Shown: one piece after another, positions 33,601 through 47,206 of the stretch | How positions within the stretch are numbered: position 1 is the first letter of the stretch | Layout of the letters: the number at the start of each line of letters is the position of its first letter | Origin: Phaeosaccion multiseriatum | Taxonomy: Eukaryota; Ochrophyta, other classes | DNA: 64,000 bases | Assembly (NCBI GenBank): GCA_965112735.1 | Contig: OZ218956.1 | Coordinates: forward strand, 1,240,001 to 1,304,000 | Direction: 5' to 3' | The notes under the pieces: generated by a model | The model's database searches: none | The model's input: the letters and a program-made list of their open reading frames with translations, nothing else | What the model was told of the DNA's origin: nothing | Program-made: the position numbers and the translations under genes

Positions 33601-35362
33601 GTGTGTGTGTGCCTCGGATTCTCGAGCCGTAGGATTGCTCCTTCCTTCCTTCCTGCCTGCCTCCCTCTCTTCCTCCCTTCCTCCTTTCCCTCCTTGGGTC
33701 CTTCCTTCATCACTGCGCCTCCCCCGGCCCCCTCCCCCTCCCCCCCACCCTCCAGCCCCATTCGTGTCCCTCTCCCCCTGCTGACCTCCGTTCTCTTGTC
33801 TCCGATCTGCTCTGACATCCACCTGTCCTCTCCCCCCCGTCTATCTGTAAGGTATGAGGGCAATTGGGAGGAGAATAACCGCAGTGGCCGGGGGGTCTTC
33901 ACGTGGGCCGACGGCTCCACGTACGACGGAGATTGGGTGGACAATGTGCGGCATGGAAGGTGTGTGTGTTTGTGTCGTGTGTGTGTGGGGGGGGGGGGAG
34001 GGGCGAGTGCGTGTGTGTACGTGTGGCTGTGTGGCTGTGTGTGTATGTGTGTGTGCGTGTGTGTGGCCGTTTTTTAGTGTTTGCACTGAGCTATCTCTGG
34101 TGAGAGCCTGAGGTCATTCTATACTGCTCTTCTCACCAGGCAGTGCATAGACCTCAGCAATTGGTAGTACAGTCAGCATATACGAATATGTAGCATACAC
34201 CTCAAACAAACGTCAAATTCACCAACAAATCGATCCTCCTCCATCTCCCTAATTATGTGCATTTCTCATCATACAGGGGCACTTTGAAGCACGCCGACGG
34301 TTTCGAGTACGAGGGACAATGGGCCTGTGACATGATTGAGGGGAGGGGCGTGTGTGTGTACACAGACAAGCAGAGATATGAGGGAATGTTCCGGGCCAAT
34401 CGCAAGGTGAGTGAGTGAGGGAGTGAGTGAGTGAGTGAGTGAGTGAGTGAGTGTGTGTGTGAGTGAGGGAGTGTGTGTGAGTGTGTGAGTGAGTGAGTGA
34501 GTGAGTGAGGGAGGGAGGGAGGGAGTGAGTTCGTGAGTGAGTGAGTGAGTGAGTGAGTGAGTGAGTGAGTGGTGTGGGTGGAGGAGAGTGCAGATGGAGG
34601 GGAGGGGAGGGGAAGCGGAGCGGGGAGGGCGGCGTCCTTGTTCAGAGGGTGTACCGCTTTTCCACGCACACCTCTCTCTCTCTCTCTCTCTCTCTGCTGT
34701 GGAGGAGAGCAGATGCAAGCCACGACTCGAGAGGGGCCAAGAGCCAAGAAGGGCAAGGAGCGGAGGGTCGCAAGAGGGGCGCCGGGCCTCTACGGCTGCT
34801 TTCCCTTTTTGTGGCAACTCCTTTTTCCTCGTACCCACCCCGCCAGTCTGCTCCTCCTCTCTTCCTTTTGTTCCTTCCTTTCCTTCCTTCCCTCCCCTCT
34901 CAGGAAGGGCGAGGTACGCTCGTGTACCCCAACGGCGCTTACTATGAGGGGCGCTTCAGAGACGATAACATCGACGGCCAAGGCATGCTCCGCATACCCC
35001 ACCCCGTGCCTGTTACGCGGAGGAGAGGGGTAAAGGAGGCAACCAAGGAGGAACAGGACGGCGGGGCGAACTCTGAAGTAGAATCAGCAGCACCACCACC
35101 AGCAGCAGCAGGAGCAGCAGGGGAAGAGGGGGCAGTGGCAGTAGCAGCAGCAGCAGCAGAGGGGACAGCAACGGCAGGAGTAGGAGCAGCAGCAGCAGCA
35201 GCATCGCCTTCATCACCATCGTCCTCTTGGTCGGTTGTGGGTTGGGGTGGCGCGTCCAAGGACGAGGATAGGGAGATAATCGAGTGGATAATCCCCATAC
35301 AGTTTCAGAGCGATATGGAGCGCATTCACGCCAAGGCCGGCTTCGACAAGAAGGGCCACTGA
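28734..35362 (+). CDS. MORN-repeat protein with His-tract and low-complexity N-terminal half
   Basis: Nine exons: 28734-30570, 30818-30919, 31289-31473, 32161-32406, 32609-32899, 33216-33529, 33852-33959, 34277-34406, 34904-35362; 3672 nt, 1223 aa. The C-terminal part (from about residue 895) carries nine MORN repeats of the form YEGxWxxGxxxGxG, for example YEGGWLGGYRSG, YEGMWRKGKEHGKG, YDGEWWNGKMCGKG and YEGEWKDGFRQGKG. MORN arrays bind phospholipids or organise membrane-associated scaffolds. The N-terminal half holds SWSGAWQFKKDK and, some 330 residues later, LWRGWFTNRQKGNDEHVAET plus NRFGKFTLTGTL, which look like two halves of one beta-rich domain split by Ala/Ser/Gly/Gln-rich insertions. 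Exon 4 encodes a run of 14 His. Lys-rich SKKKKKQSR precedes the MORN array and may be a nuclear or phosphoinositide signal. Function unknown. Confidence 0.82.
33125..33205 (+). repeat. (CTC)n array before the first MORN exon
   Basis: About 27 CTC units ending at the TTTCTCTCCAG acceptor at 33215. Confidence 0.93.
34407..34572 (+). repeat. (GTGA)n array beginning at a 5' splice site
   Basis: Starts with the donor GTGAGTGAG of the MORN gene's last intron and continues for about 40 units with GGGA and GTGT variants. Confidence 0.95.
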
Positions 35363-36095
35363 GGAAGAGGCACACATCAAAGACCGGCTTCGACAAGGCC
35401 CACTGAGGGAAGAGGCAGGCACACGTGAGATGACATCAGAGAGGTGCTCTGAGGACGTCGCCACTCAGTTGGGCACACTTGGGGGCGACTTGTTGTTGTC
35501 GTATCATCACATTATTGAGCTGTATTACTACTACATCAACAATGCCGCTTCGCAGACGAAAGTGTTTCAAAAATTATCGCGTGACGTAATTCAACATTCA
35601 TCCCGCTTTGCCTACTGTATTATTCAATTATATTTATATACTGTACACTATGCTGTCTCGGATTCCAACATCCAACACAACAGCATATTTTCCCTCATTA
35701 CGCCATTCACTCCTCCGTTCCCACGTCGCCCGCTCCTCTAAAACACCCCTCAAGTCCTCCTCGGCAGATCGATCACTTGAGACTCCGCCACGCATCAGTC
35801 ACTCTCCTGGGCTCCGTCTCGCTCCACTCGCTCCTGCGATCGATCAGCCGAGCGTTGTGTGGTCACCCCACGCCAATCACCATTCACTCCTCGGCTCCGT
35901 CTCCCGCCACCGCCCCACCCATGTGTAGCTATCGTACGTTTTCTTTTTTGGGGGCCTTGTGCTGTATGTGTAGCTCACGCGCCGGCGACTTGTCATCCCT
36001 CTTCTTCCTCATCCGAGTCGGAACATGTCTTCGGGAGTGTCCCTCTTCCCATCCTCCTCTCCGTCAGAGACTATTACCCAGGTGGCGGCGGCGGC

Positions 36096-36134
<39 letters not shown>

Positions 36135-36213
36135 CTCCCTTCCTCCTACATCGCTTGCCTACCTCCTCCTCCTCTTCCTCCTTCTCCTCCTCCTCCTCCT
36201 CCTCCTCCTCCTC

Positions 36214-36248
<35 letters not shown>

Positions 36249-36277
36249 ACTGCTTTACTATCTCCTCCTCGTCCTAG
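35363..36277. other. Convergent intergenic region
   Basis: 915 bp between the MORN gene stop and the stop of the membrane-protein gene. The start (35363-35410) repeats the last coding segment almost exactly (GACCGGCTTCGACAAG and CACTGAGG recur), a small tandem duplication across the stop codon. 36080-36270 is a GCT/CTC triplet-rich tract. The middle (35480-35700) is A/T-rich and probably contains the 3' end. No coding domain seen. Confidence 0.45.
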
Positions 36278-37673
36278 TCATCCTTCTCCTGCGGCTGCTG
36301 CTGTTGCTGATGTTGCTGCTCCCACTGCTGCCGAAACTTCGCCCAACTTTGGCTCCTCTGCTCCTTGAGCCTTCGCACCCCCGGACTCCTCCTCATACTC
36401 CTCCTCCTCCTCCTCCTCCTCCTCCTCCTCGTCTCCCACCTCTGATTCTTCCCCGGACAGAATGTGAAGCGTCTTCTGAGGGCTCTCGAACAGAACTCCA
36501 AGTGCAGACAAGCGCCGTCTTCTGACCGTAAACGGCACCAGCGTTGACGACCGTCTCAGTTTGCCCCTATACCCAGTCCCGTCGTCATCATCCTCATCCA
36601 TCGGGGCAGCTTTGACTCGAACTGTTCGAACAATGTCCCGTTTAAGTTCGTGAAGTTTTCTGTTGCCGTGAACTTTCAGGTAGATGAAGAGTATGAAGCA
36701 GACGTTTAATGCCGTGAGTGCCATGAAGGGCGCCCGAATGGGTAGCACTGCCGGGTACTCGTCCGTGTACTCTTTCACAAAGCTCCCGTCTCCGATGAGC
36801 AAAAAGATTTCCACGGCCAGTCCCACGACCAAGGCATTCTTTGTCACATCCATCTGGACGAACGGGACGGGGAAGGGGAGACGGGATTGGACGTGGGGAG
36901 TGCAGAAGGGGAGGGAGGGAGGGAAGGAGGGGTGGGCCGGGGGGAGGGGAAGGGGGGTATGGGGAAGGAAAAGAGGGGGAGGGGAGGAGAAGACAGAAAG
37001 AAAGAGAGAGAGACATGAGGTGCTATGGGGCACTATGTCATATCCTACAAGAGAGAAAGAGAAGAACGAGGGCGTGCGCTTCGAGTAACTGGGGAAAAGG
37101 GCGGTCAGGGGGCAGATCCTTACCTCCGATTTCTGTATGCCGATTAGAGTCTGGTAGGCCAAGAGGGCGGAGAGTAGCGTCAGACTGAAGAAGTCGAGCC
37201 TGCGAGGTAGGGGGCCGGGGTGGGTTGTGCAGAGGAAGAAACTGGATTGAAGCAACAACCAAAAAAAAAAATGACCACCACCACCACACACACCACCACC
37301 ACCACCACCACCACCATCACCACCACCACCACCACCACCACAACAACAACAATATCAACAGCAACAACACCCACAACAAGAATGGCAGCATCAAAAGCAA
37401 CAGCAACAGCGCTGTGCGAACCACTCACCGGAAGGGGATGTAGGGCATTGCCTCGACCAATATGAGGATCTCAACAAGGATTTCTACTATGAACATGAGG
37501 AGTGCATTCCAAGAGAGTGCAAGCGTCACACAGAGGACGGGCACGGTCAGCCGCTCCTTCAGTTGAGCGTCTTCCTCGTTTACAATCCCAGTCTTCTCCA
37601 CAATTCTCCTCTGCACCTTGGCCAGCGACTCCTGCACAGGCGGAGGAGCGTTCAAGGTGAGCTGTCGATTCAT
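36278..37673 (-). CDS. Small multi-pass membrane protein of unknown function with acidic tail
   Basis: Three exons in gene order: 37673-37429, 37199-37124, 36853-36278; 897 nt, 298 aa, GT-AG, in phase. Hydrophobic segments are VPVLCVTLALSWNALLMFIV and the following EILVEILILV, FFSLTLLSALLAYQTLIGI, ALVVGLAVEIFLLIG and FMALTALNVCFILFIYL, so four or five membrane spans. A basic juxtamembrane stretch (KLHELKRDIVRTVRVK) is followed by a DEDDDD cluster and a poly-Glu run near residue 265. ATG at 37673 was chosen because the upstream open frame passes into the downstream region of the neighbouring gene. The N-terminal soluble part (AKVQRRIVEKTGIVNEEDAQ) looks helical. No family was recognised. Confidence 0.65.
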
Positions 37674-37876
37674 TTTTTCTCTCTGGGGATCTTCCCAACG
37701 TTCACAATCTCTCGCTGCTGAAGCAGACCATCCCTGGCCCCTACAAGGCCTTAAGGGAAGGGTATAATGAATATGGAAAGGAGGAAGTGGCGGGGCGGTC
37801 GTTTTTTTATAGGAAAAAATCGTTACAGAAAATCGGCGAAGCACCAACACACACATCACAATGTTCAACACACAGA

Positions 37877-37895
37877 TCATGTTGGGTTTCGGGGA

Positions 37896-37929
<34 letters not shown>

Positions 37930-37937
37930 GCTGCTGC

Positions 37938-38010
<73 letters not shown>

Positions 38011-38615
38011 GCTGCTGCTGCTGCACATCCACACGCCCCCTCCTGGGGCCTGTGCCATCGGGCTGAGGTGCGGAGGAGGAGGAGCTGTGGCTGTGGCTCC
38101 CGCTGTGGCTGCCGTTGCGCATGCCGCCGCCGCCGATGCTCGCATTAGAGCGCGACGCACCCCTGCTGCTGCGGCTATCGCTGTTTCTAGTGCTGCTACC
38201 GCTCACGCCGCTCGTCCCTCTTCCCGCTAGCATGGCGGCGTGCTGCTGCTCTTCCTGCTGCTGGGCAGCCTTGCTGCGTGCATTCGCCTTGACGGCAAAG
38301 TACCATTGCTCGTACCTAAAGAGAAGACAGGACAGCACAGGTGTTAGGGAAGAGGAGGGAATCGGAGGATAAGTCGAAGTGGTTGCCACGTGAGCGAGGT
38401 CAGTCCGCTTAGTCTCGGCTTGAACGCTTTCTCCCAATCAAACGAGAAGGGGGGGGGGGTTGTGGCTGAGAGGAGAGGGCCGCAAAAAGCCAGTGAAAGA
38501 GAGTGAAAGAGAGCGAAAGAGAGAGTTGGGGGGGTAGGGAGAAGCAAAGCGAGAAGCAGCGAGACACCCATCCACAAACGAGACCCCGCCGATGCTCACC
38601 TCCCCCACCTCATGG

Positions 38616-38659
<44 letters not shown>

Positions 38660-40226
38660 ACACGCGCGCGCCCGCGCCCACCCAACCCGCTCCCCCACTC
38701 ACCTCTTCAACACCTTGTCCTTCTTCGAACCGGCCTCCACCTCCCGAGAGAGCCGCCCCCTCAGACTCAGCAGCTGTCTCTCCAGCTCCTCCACCCGAGT
38801 GGAAGAGGAGGCAGAGGAGGCAGGGGAAGGAGGAGGAGGGGGCGGATCCTGCCAAGCTATGGTAGGGTGCTTGAGGCTGAACCTGTCCAGAGCCCCCTTC
38901 AGGTCGGCAAACCTCCGCTTGTACTCCTTCTTGAAGTGCTCACACTGCTCGGGAGGAGGAGGAGGAGGAGGAAGTTAGGGTTGCAGGCAGCCTCAATCAC
39001 CCTCCCTACAGTCCTAAGCACTCCCTTTCAGTCCCCCCTCCCCTAAGCCTTCCCCGAGCTTCACCTGCTCTCTCATCCTCTCTGCCTCGTGCTGTCTCTG
39101 TCGTGCGACCTCCCCCTCCTTGAGAAGCTGAGCGTTCTCGTCCCCAAGCGTTTTCATGGCCTGCAACAACCGCAACACCTCCGACTCCTGCTGCCTTTGC
39201 AACTGCTTCTGCTGCTGGTGCTGTTGTTGATGTTGTTGTTGCTGTTGTTGTTGTCGCTGTTGCAGATATTGTTGCTGCTGCTGCTGTTGCTGCTGCTGCC
39301 TCTCCCCCCCTTCTCCCTCCCCCTTCCAGCCCCCTCCCGACCCCCCCACAAGTGATGCTGGTTGAGGGTTTGAAGGCACCGCAAGAACAGCTCCTGCCCC
39401 CCCCGTGCCTCTCCCTCCCACCCCTGAGCTGTTGCGTGCACCACCACCACCACCACCACCAGCAGCAGCAGCAGCAGCAGTCGCAGAGGAGGCTCTTGGC
39501 GGCTTACTCCTCGCGAGAGTCGAGGAAGCCAGTCCTGACACACCGCCCCCGCTCCCCACGAAGCTCGCCCCCATGGTGCCGTGCCCGCCCCCCCCACCCC
39601 CGCTTCCTCCTCCTCCTCCTCCTCCTCCTCCTCCTCCTCCTCCTCCTCCTCCTCCTCCTCCTCCTCCACCACCCCCCCCCCCCGCCTTGACCGCAGGGCC
39701 CAGCAGGCAAAAGCTCTCCCCAAGGGTGGAGGAGAGGAAGCGGCCTGAGCGCGGCGCGTGGAGGGCCGAGCTGGACGCGTGGCTCCGTCCTCCTCCTCCT
39801 CCTCCTCCTCCTCCTCCTCCTCCTCCTCCTCCTCCTCCTCCTCCTCCTCCACCACCACCACCACCACCACCACCTCCTCCTCCTCCTCCTCCTCCTCCTC
39901 CTCCTCCTCCTCCTCCGCCCCCCCCCCCACTGCCGAGGCCGATGCGCGACAGCAGCTCCTCCAGCTCGAGCATATCCCGAATCGCCGGTCTGCACAGACA
40001 TGATTAATCATCAGAGGCGCGGGTGAGGGTGAGGGTGGGTGTGAGTGTGAGGGCGAGGGCGAGGGTGAGGGTGAGGGTGAGGATGAGGATGAGGGTGAGG
40101 GTGAGGGCGAGGGTGAGGGTGAGGGTGAGGGTTAGGGTTAGGGTGAGGGTGCGGGCGAGGGTGAGGGTGAGGGTGAGCGTGAGGGTGAGGGTGAGGTTGA
40201 GGGTGAGGGTGCGGGCGAGGGTGGGG

Positions 40227-40269
<43 letters not shown>

Positions 40270-41254
40270 CGAGGGTGAGGGCGAGGGCGAGGGCGAGGGT
40301 CCGGGGAAGGGGGGTCAGGGTAAGCGGAGTAAAGGAAAGGGTTTGATTCAGGGTGAGGACCAGGGTCAGGATGAAAGTGAAGGGCAGCCGAGCAGGGTCA
40401 GGGTCAGGGTCAGGAGGGGCTTACTTCATGGCGTCTTGAGGCGGAGGAGGGCCCATCCCCATGATGCTTCCCGCCATGATGCTATCCGCCATTTGCTGCT
40501 GCTGCTGCTGCTGCTGCTTCCGCGAGGTTGGAGCAGGCTGCGCTGTTCCCTTCGTGCTGCTGCTGCTGCTGTTGTTGCTGTTGCTGCTGCCTACTTCTCC
40601 TTCCGCTGCTGCCTCCGAGCGTACACCACCAGGAGCAGCAGCTTCCTCACCATGACCTTTCCCACGGAGGGCTCCTCCTCTTTGCTGCTGCTTGACGCCC
40701 AAGGACCAGAGCTGCAGCTCCTCGGCCCGTCTGGCGTGCGACTTGGCCATGAGAGCGAGGGCGGAGGCTGTGACTCGATCGTGCACCAGCTGAGAGGCCG
40801 TCATGAAGCGCTCGGCACTGGCAAGGTGCCACTCCCACGAGCGGTCCGTCTGCTCTAAGAGGGGGAGGGAGAGGGAGAGGGAGAGGGAAGGAAAGAGAAA
40901 AAGGAGGGACACACACACACAGAGAGAGAGAGACAGAGACAGAGAAAGAGAGAAAGAGAGAGAGAGAGTGAGTACAAAGTAAATCTCTTTGGATAGAGAT
41001 TGGGCATGCTGCAACACTACGGAGATTGGCTGCGAAGAAGCCTCAACAGCAACGAAGAAGCCGCCTCCCACCTGCCGGCTTCCCTGCAACAGGGCCTGCA
41101 GAGCGGGACTGAGCTCGTCGTCGGCATCGAAGGGACCGCTCTCCCCTCTATTCCCAGCCCACTCCCACTCCATAGAAGGGCCCTCGACCCCCACATGGGC
41201 CGTAGAGGACGTCGAGACAGCGGGAAGAGAGGCGAAGGGCAGGGGCTCATCCAT
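37877..41254 (-). CDS. Coiled-coil protein with long Gly and Gln tracts, function unknown
   Basis: Five exons in gene order: 41254-40976, 40852-40425, 39989-39065, 38944-38703, 38315-37877; 2313 nt, 770 aa. The donor of exon 1 (GTACTC) is the least certain junction. Exon 2 encodes a helical stretch WEWHLASAERFMTASQLVHD followed by SALALMAKSHARRAEELQLW, loosely resembling MIT-like helical hairpins. Exon 3 starts with a short helix (IRDMLELEELLSRIGLG), then runs of Gly encoded by GGA/GGT (39790-39920, 39605-39670), then poly-Gln and a coiled coil (LLQAMKTLGDENAQLLKEGE). Exon 4 continues it (CEHFKKEYKRRFADLKGALD, VEELERQLLSLRGRLSREVE). Exon 5 has YEQWYFAVKANARSKAA, a Ser/His-rich stretch and a C-terminal poly-Gln of about 45 residues. 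No family name is justified. Confidence 0.65.
37897..38024 (-). repeat. Poly-Gln coding repeat (CAA/CAG)
   Basis: GTT/GCT on the plus strand, i.e. CAA/CAG sense, encoding the C-terminal Gln run of the coiled-coil protein. Confidence 0.93.
39605..39922 (-). repeat. Two Gly-coding triplet arrays (GGA/GGT sense)
   Basis: 39607-39680 and 39789-39918 are CTC/CCA arrays on the plus strand that encode long poly-Gly in exon 3 of the coiled-coil protein. Confidence 0.93.
40019..40430. repeat. Degenerate telomere-like hexamer satellite (GAGGGT)n
   Basis: More than 45 units of GAGGGT, GAGGGC, GCGGGC and related hexamers, with two perfect TTAGGG units at 40131-40143, filling an intron of the coiled-coil gene; the right end changes to GGTCAG units. 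Confidence 0.93.
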
Positions 41255-41656
41255 TTCCTTTCCCTTCTCCCTCCTCTCTCACTGCTTTCAGAAGCTCAGC
41301 TCCTTGACCCCGGAAGGACAGCCAAGGCTACAATGGCTCCCTAAGCATTGCGAGCACCGCTTCAAAAAGATCAAGTTGGAAAGGAAGCCATGAAGTGCCA
41401 TCTACCGAACCGCCCCCCTGATCCCTGACTCACTTCGGATTTCGGGGCTTTGCTTGCTTGAGATAAACACCAGCAACAGCAGCAACTGGCTGTGCCCCGG
41501 ACTGCCAATACATCCCTCTTCCCGTCTCCGACCTAGGGCGGTTCCTTTAAGGAGCATGTACTCCACAAAGTGATTGGTCTTTTCAATTTTTTGAAATCTC
41601 TCTGTGTCTAGAGTTGGTCTTAGGAACGCGAGGGAAGCGTACTGTAGCAGGCGGGG
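41255..41656. promoter_or_regulatory. Shared upstream region of two divergent genes
   Basis: 402 bp separate the start codons of the coiled-coil protein (minus) and the HELLS-type remodeller (plus). 41560-41610 is A/T-richer. Both promoters should be here; no core element was recognised. Confidence 0.45.
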
Positions 41657-46003
<4,347 letters not shown>

Positions 46004-46127
46004 GGTATGGCAGGCATGCTGCACCCATGGCAGCACCAGTGGGAGGGGTTTGAGTTTGAGTGGTCGCCAAGTCCGTCCACATCCTTTTGTCTTGCTTGGA
46101 CCAAGGGAAAAGGAAACGGAAAGGGGA

Positions 46128-46128
<1 letters not shown>

Positions 46129-46161
<33 letters not shown>

Positions 46162-46189
46162 CTGGCAAGCAAGCAGGCAAGCAGGCAAG

Positions 46190-46231
<42 letters not shown>
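46129..46231. repeat. (GGCA)n tetranucleotide array
   Basis: About 25 GGCA/AGCA units downstream of the HELLS stop codon. Confidence 0.93.
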
Positions 46232-46232
<1 letters not shown>

Positions 46233-46613
46233 TGAAGGGAGCGTGGTGAGAGCATGTGTGGACGAGCGAAAGGCGGCAAAGGGGGGGGGCAGGAAGGTGT
46301 TGTGGTTAGTGGATCTAGATCAGTGTGTGTGTACGCAGTCAGTGTCTTTGCTTTTTGTGGCTTGGGGAGCTGGGGAGGCTCGGTATGCGGGCGCATGTCC
46401 ATGCAATTGATGCTATGGACTAGGCTATGGTAAGGGCTTTTATTGACTTATAAAGAAGGGCCTACGCCTACAAGTACCCCCTTTTCCCCTCCTGTACCCG
46501 CGAAAATAGCCTGCCTCCCTGAAGAGGAGCCAGACACCATAATGTAACTCACTCACTTCCTCAACACGATAGAGCTTCCTCAACACGAAAGAGGAAAAAA
46601 CAGAAGAGTCGAC

Positions 46614-46862
46614 CCCTGACGTGCTATCCGCTATCCGCTATCTGCTATCGCCGGCGCAGCTGGCGTGCTATCTGCTATCAGCCGGCGTGCTATCTGCTAT
46701 CGCCAGCGTCAGCCGGCTTTGGGTGGGGGGGGGTTTGTGGGGGTGTGCTATCTGCTATCGCCGGCGCCAGCCGGCGTGCTATCTGCCCGGGCCGAAGCAT
46801 GCAATCAGACCCTCAGGCTCCGATAGCATGCTATCGAGAATGTGGTCGATAGCACGTCAGGG
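46614..46862. mobile_element. MITE-like element with 15-bp terminal inverted repeats
   Basis: The left end CCCTGACGTGCTATC (46614-46628) is the exact reverse complement of the right end GATAGCACGTCAGGG (46848-46862). Inside are about five degenerate copies of GTGCTATCTGCTATCGCCGG and a perfect palindrome GATAGCATGCTATC (46822-46835). It is 249 bp and non-coding, as expected for a non-autonomous miniature transposon. A clear target-site duplication was not found, so insertion by transposition is not proven. Confidence 0.5.
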
Positions 46863-46923
46863 CCCGGGCGGGGTCGAACGAAAGAAGAGGAAATAGGAAT
46901 CACCTAAGAAACTGAAAGTGTGA

Positions 46924-46924
<1 letters not shown>

Positions 46925-47010
<86 letters not shown>
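46925..47010 (+). repeat. (GT)n dinucleotide microsatellite in the PPR1 leader
   Basis: About 43 uninterrupted GT units directly upstream of the first PPR gene. Read in the PPR frame it would encode alternating Cys-Val from an ATG at 46928. Confidence 0.95.
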
Positions 47011-47016
<6 letters not shown>

Positions 47017-47206
47017 TGCGTGTGCATGTATCTCTGTGTCTCCGGGGCCCCTCAGGGGCCGGTTACTCCCCCTCGTGGGGGGGAGGGGGAGTGCGGGACC
47101 AGCTCCGCGGTTGAGCCGACCCAGGAAAAAGAAGGGGAAGTCAAGGGCTGACAAACACTGGTGGACCAACAGCCCAACCTCCACCTCCACAAACCTTGCG
47201 TGCAGG

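Larger units (their letters stand above)
46004..47206. other. Intergenic region upstream of the PPR pair
   Basis: 1.2 kb containing a GGCA array (46130-46230), an inverted-repeat element (46614-46862) and a long GT array (46925-47010). The in-frame stretch 46928-47206 is open with the PPR frame but encodes a Cys-Val dipeptide run, so it is treated here as leader sequence. Confidence 0.5.

Noticed and set aside
40023-40346. Arg-Val repeat protein (107 codons)
   Set aside because: A simple translation of the GAGGGT satellite in an intron.
40019-40430. Chromosome end
   Set aside because: Only two TTAGGG units are perfect and the array lies inside an intron with coding exons on both sides.
46928-47206. 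Upstream start for PPR1 within the GT array
   Set aside because: It would begin the protein with a long Cys-Val run; the ATG at 47207 opens a segment homologous to the PPR2 N-terminus.
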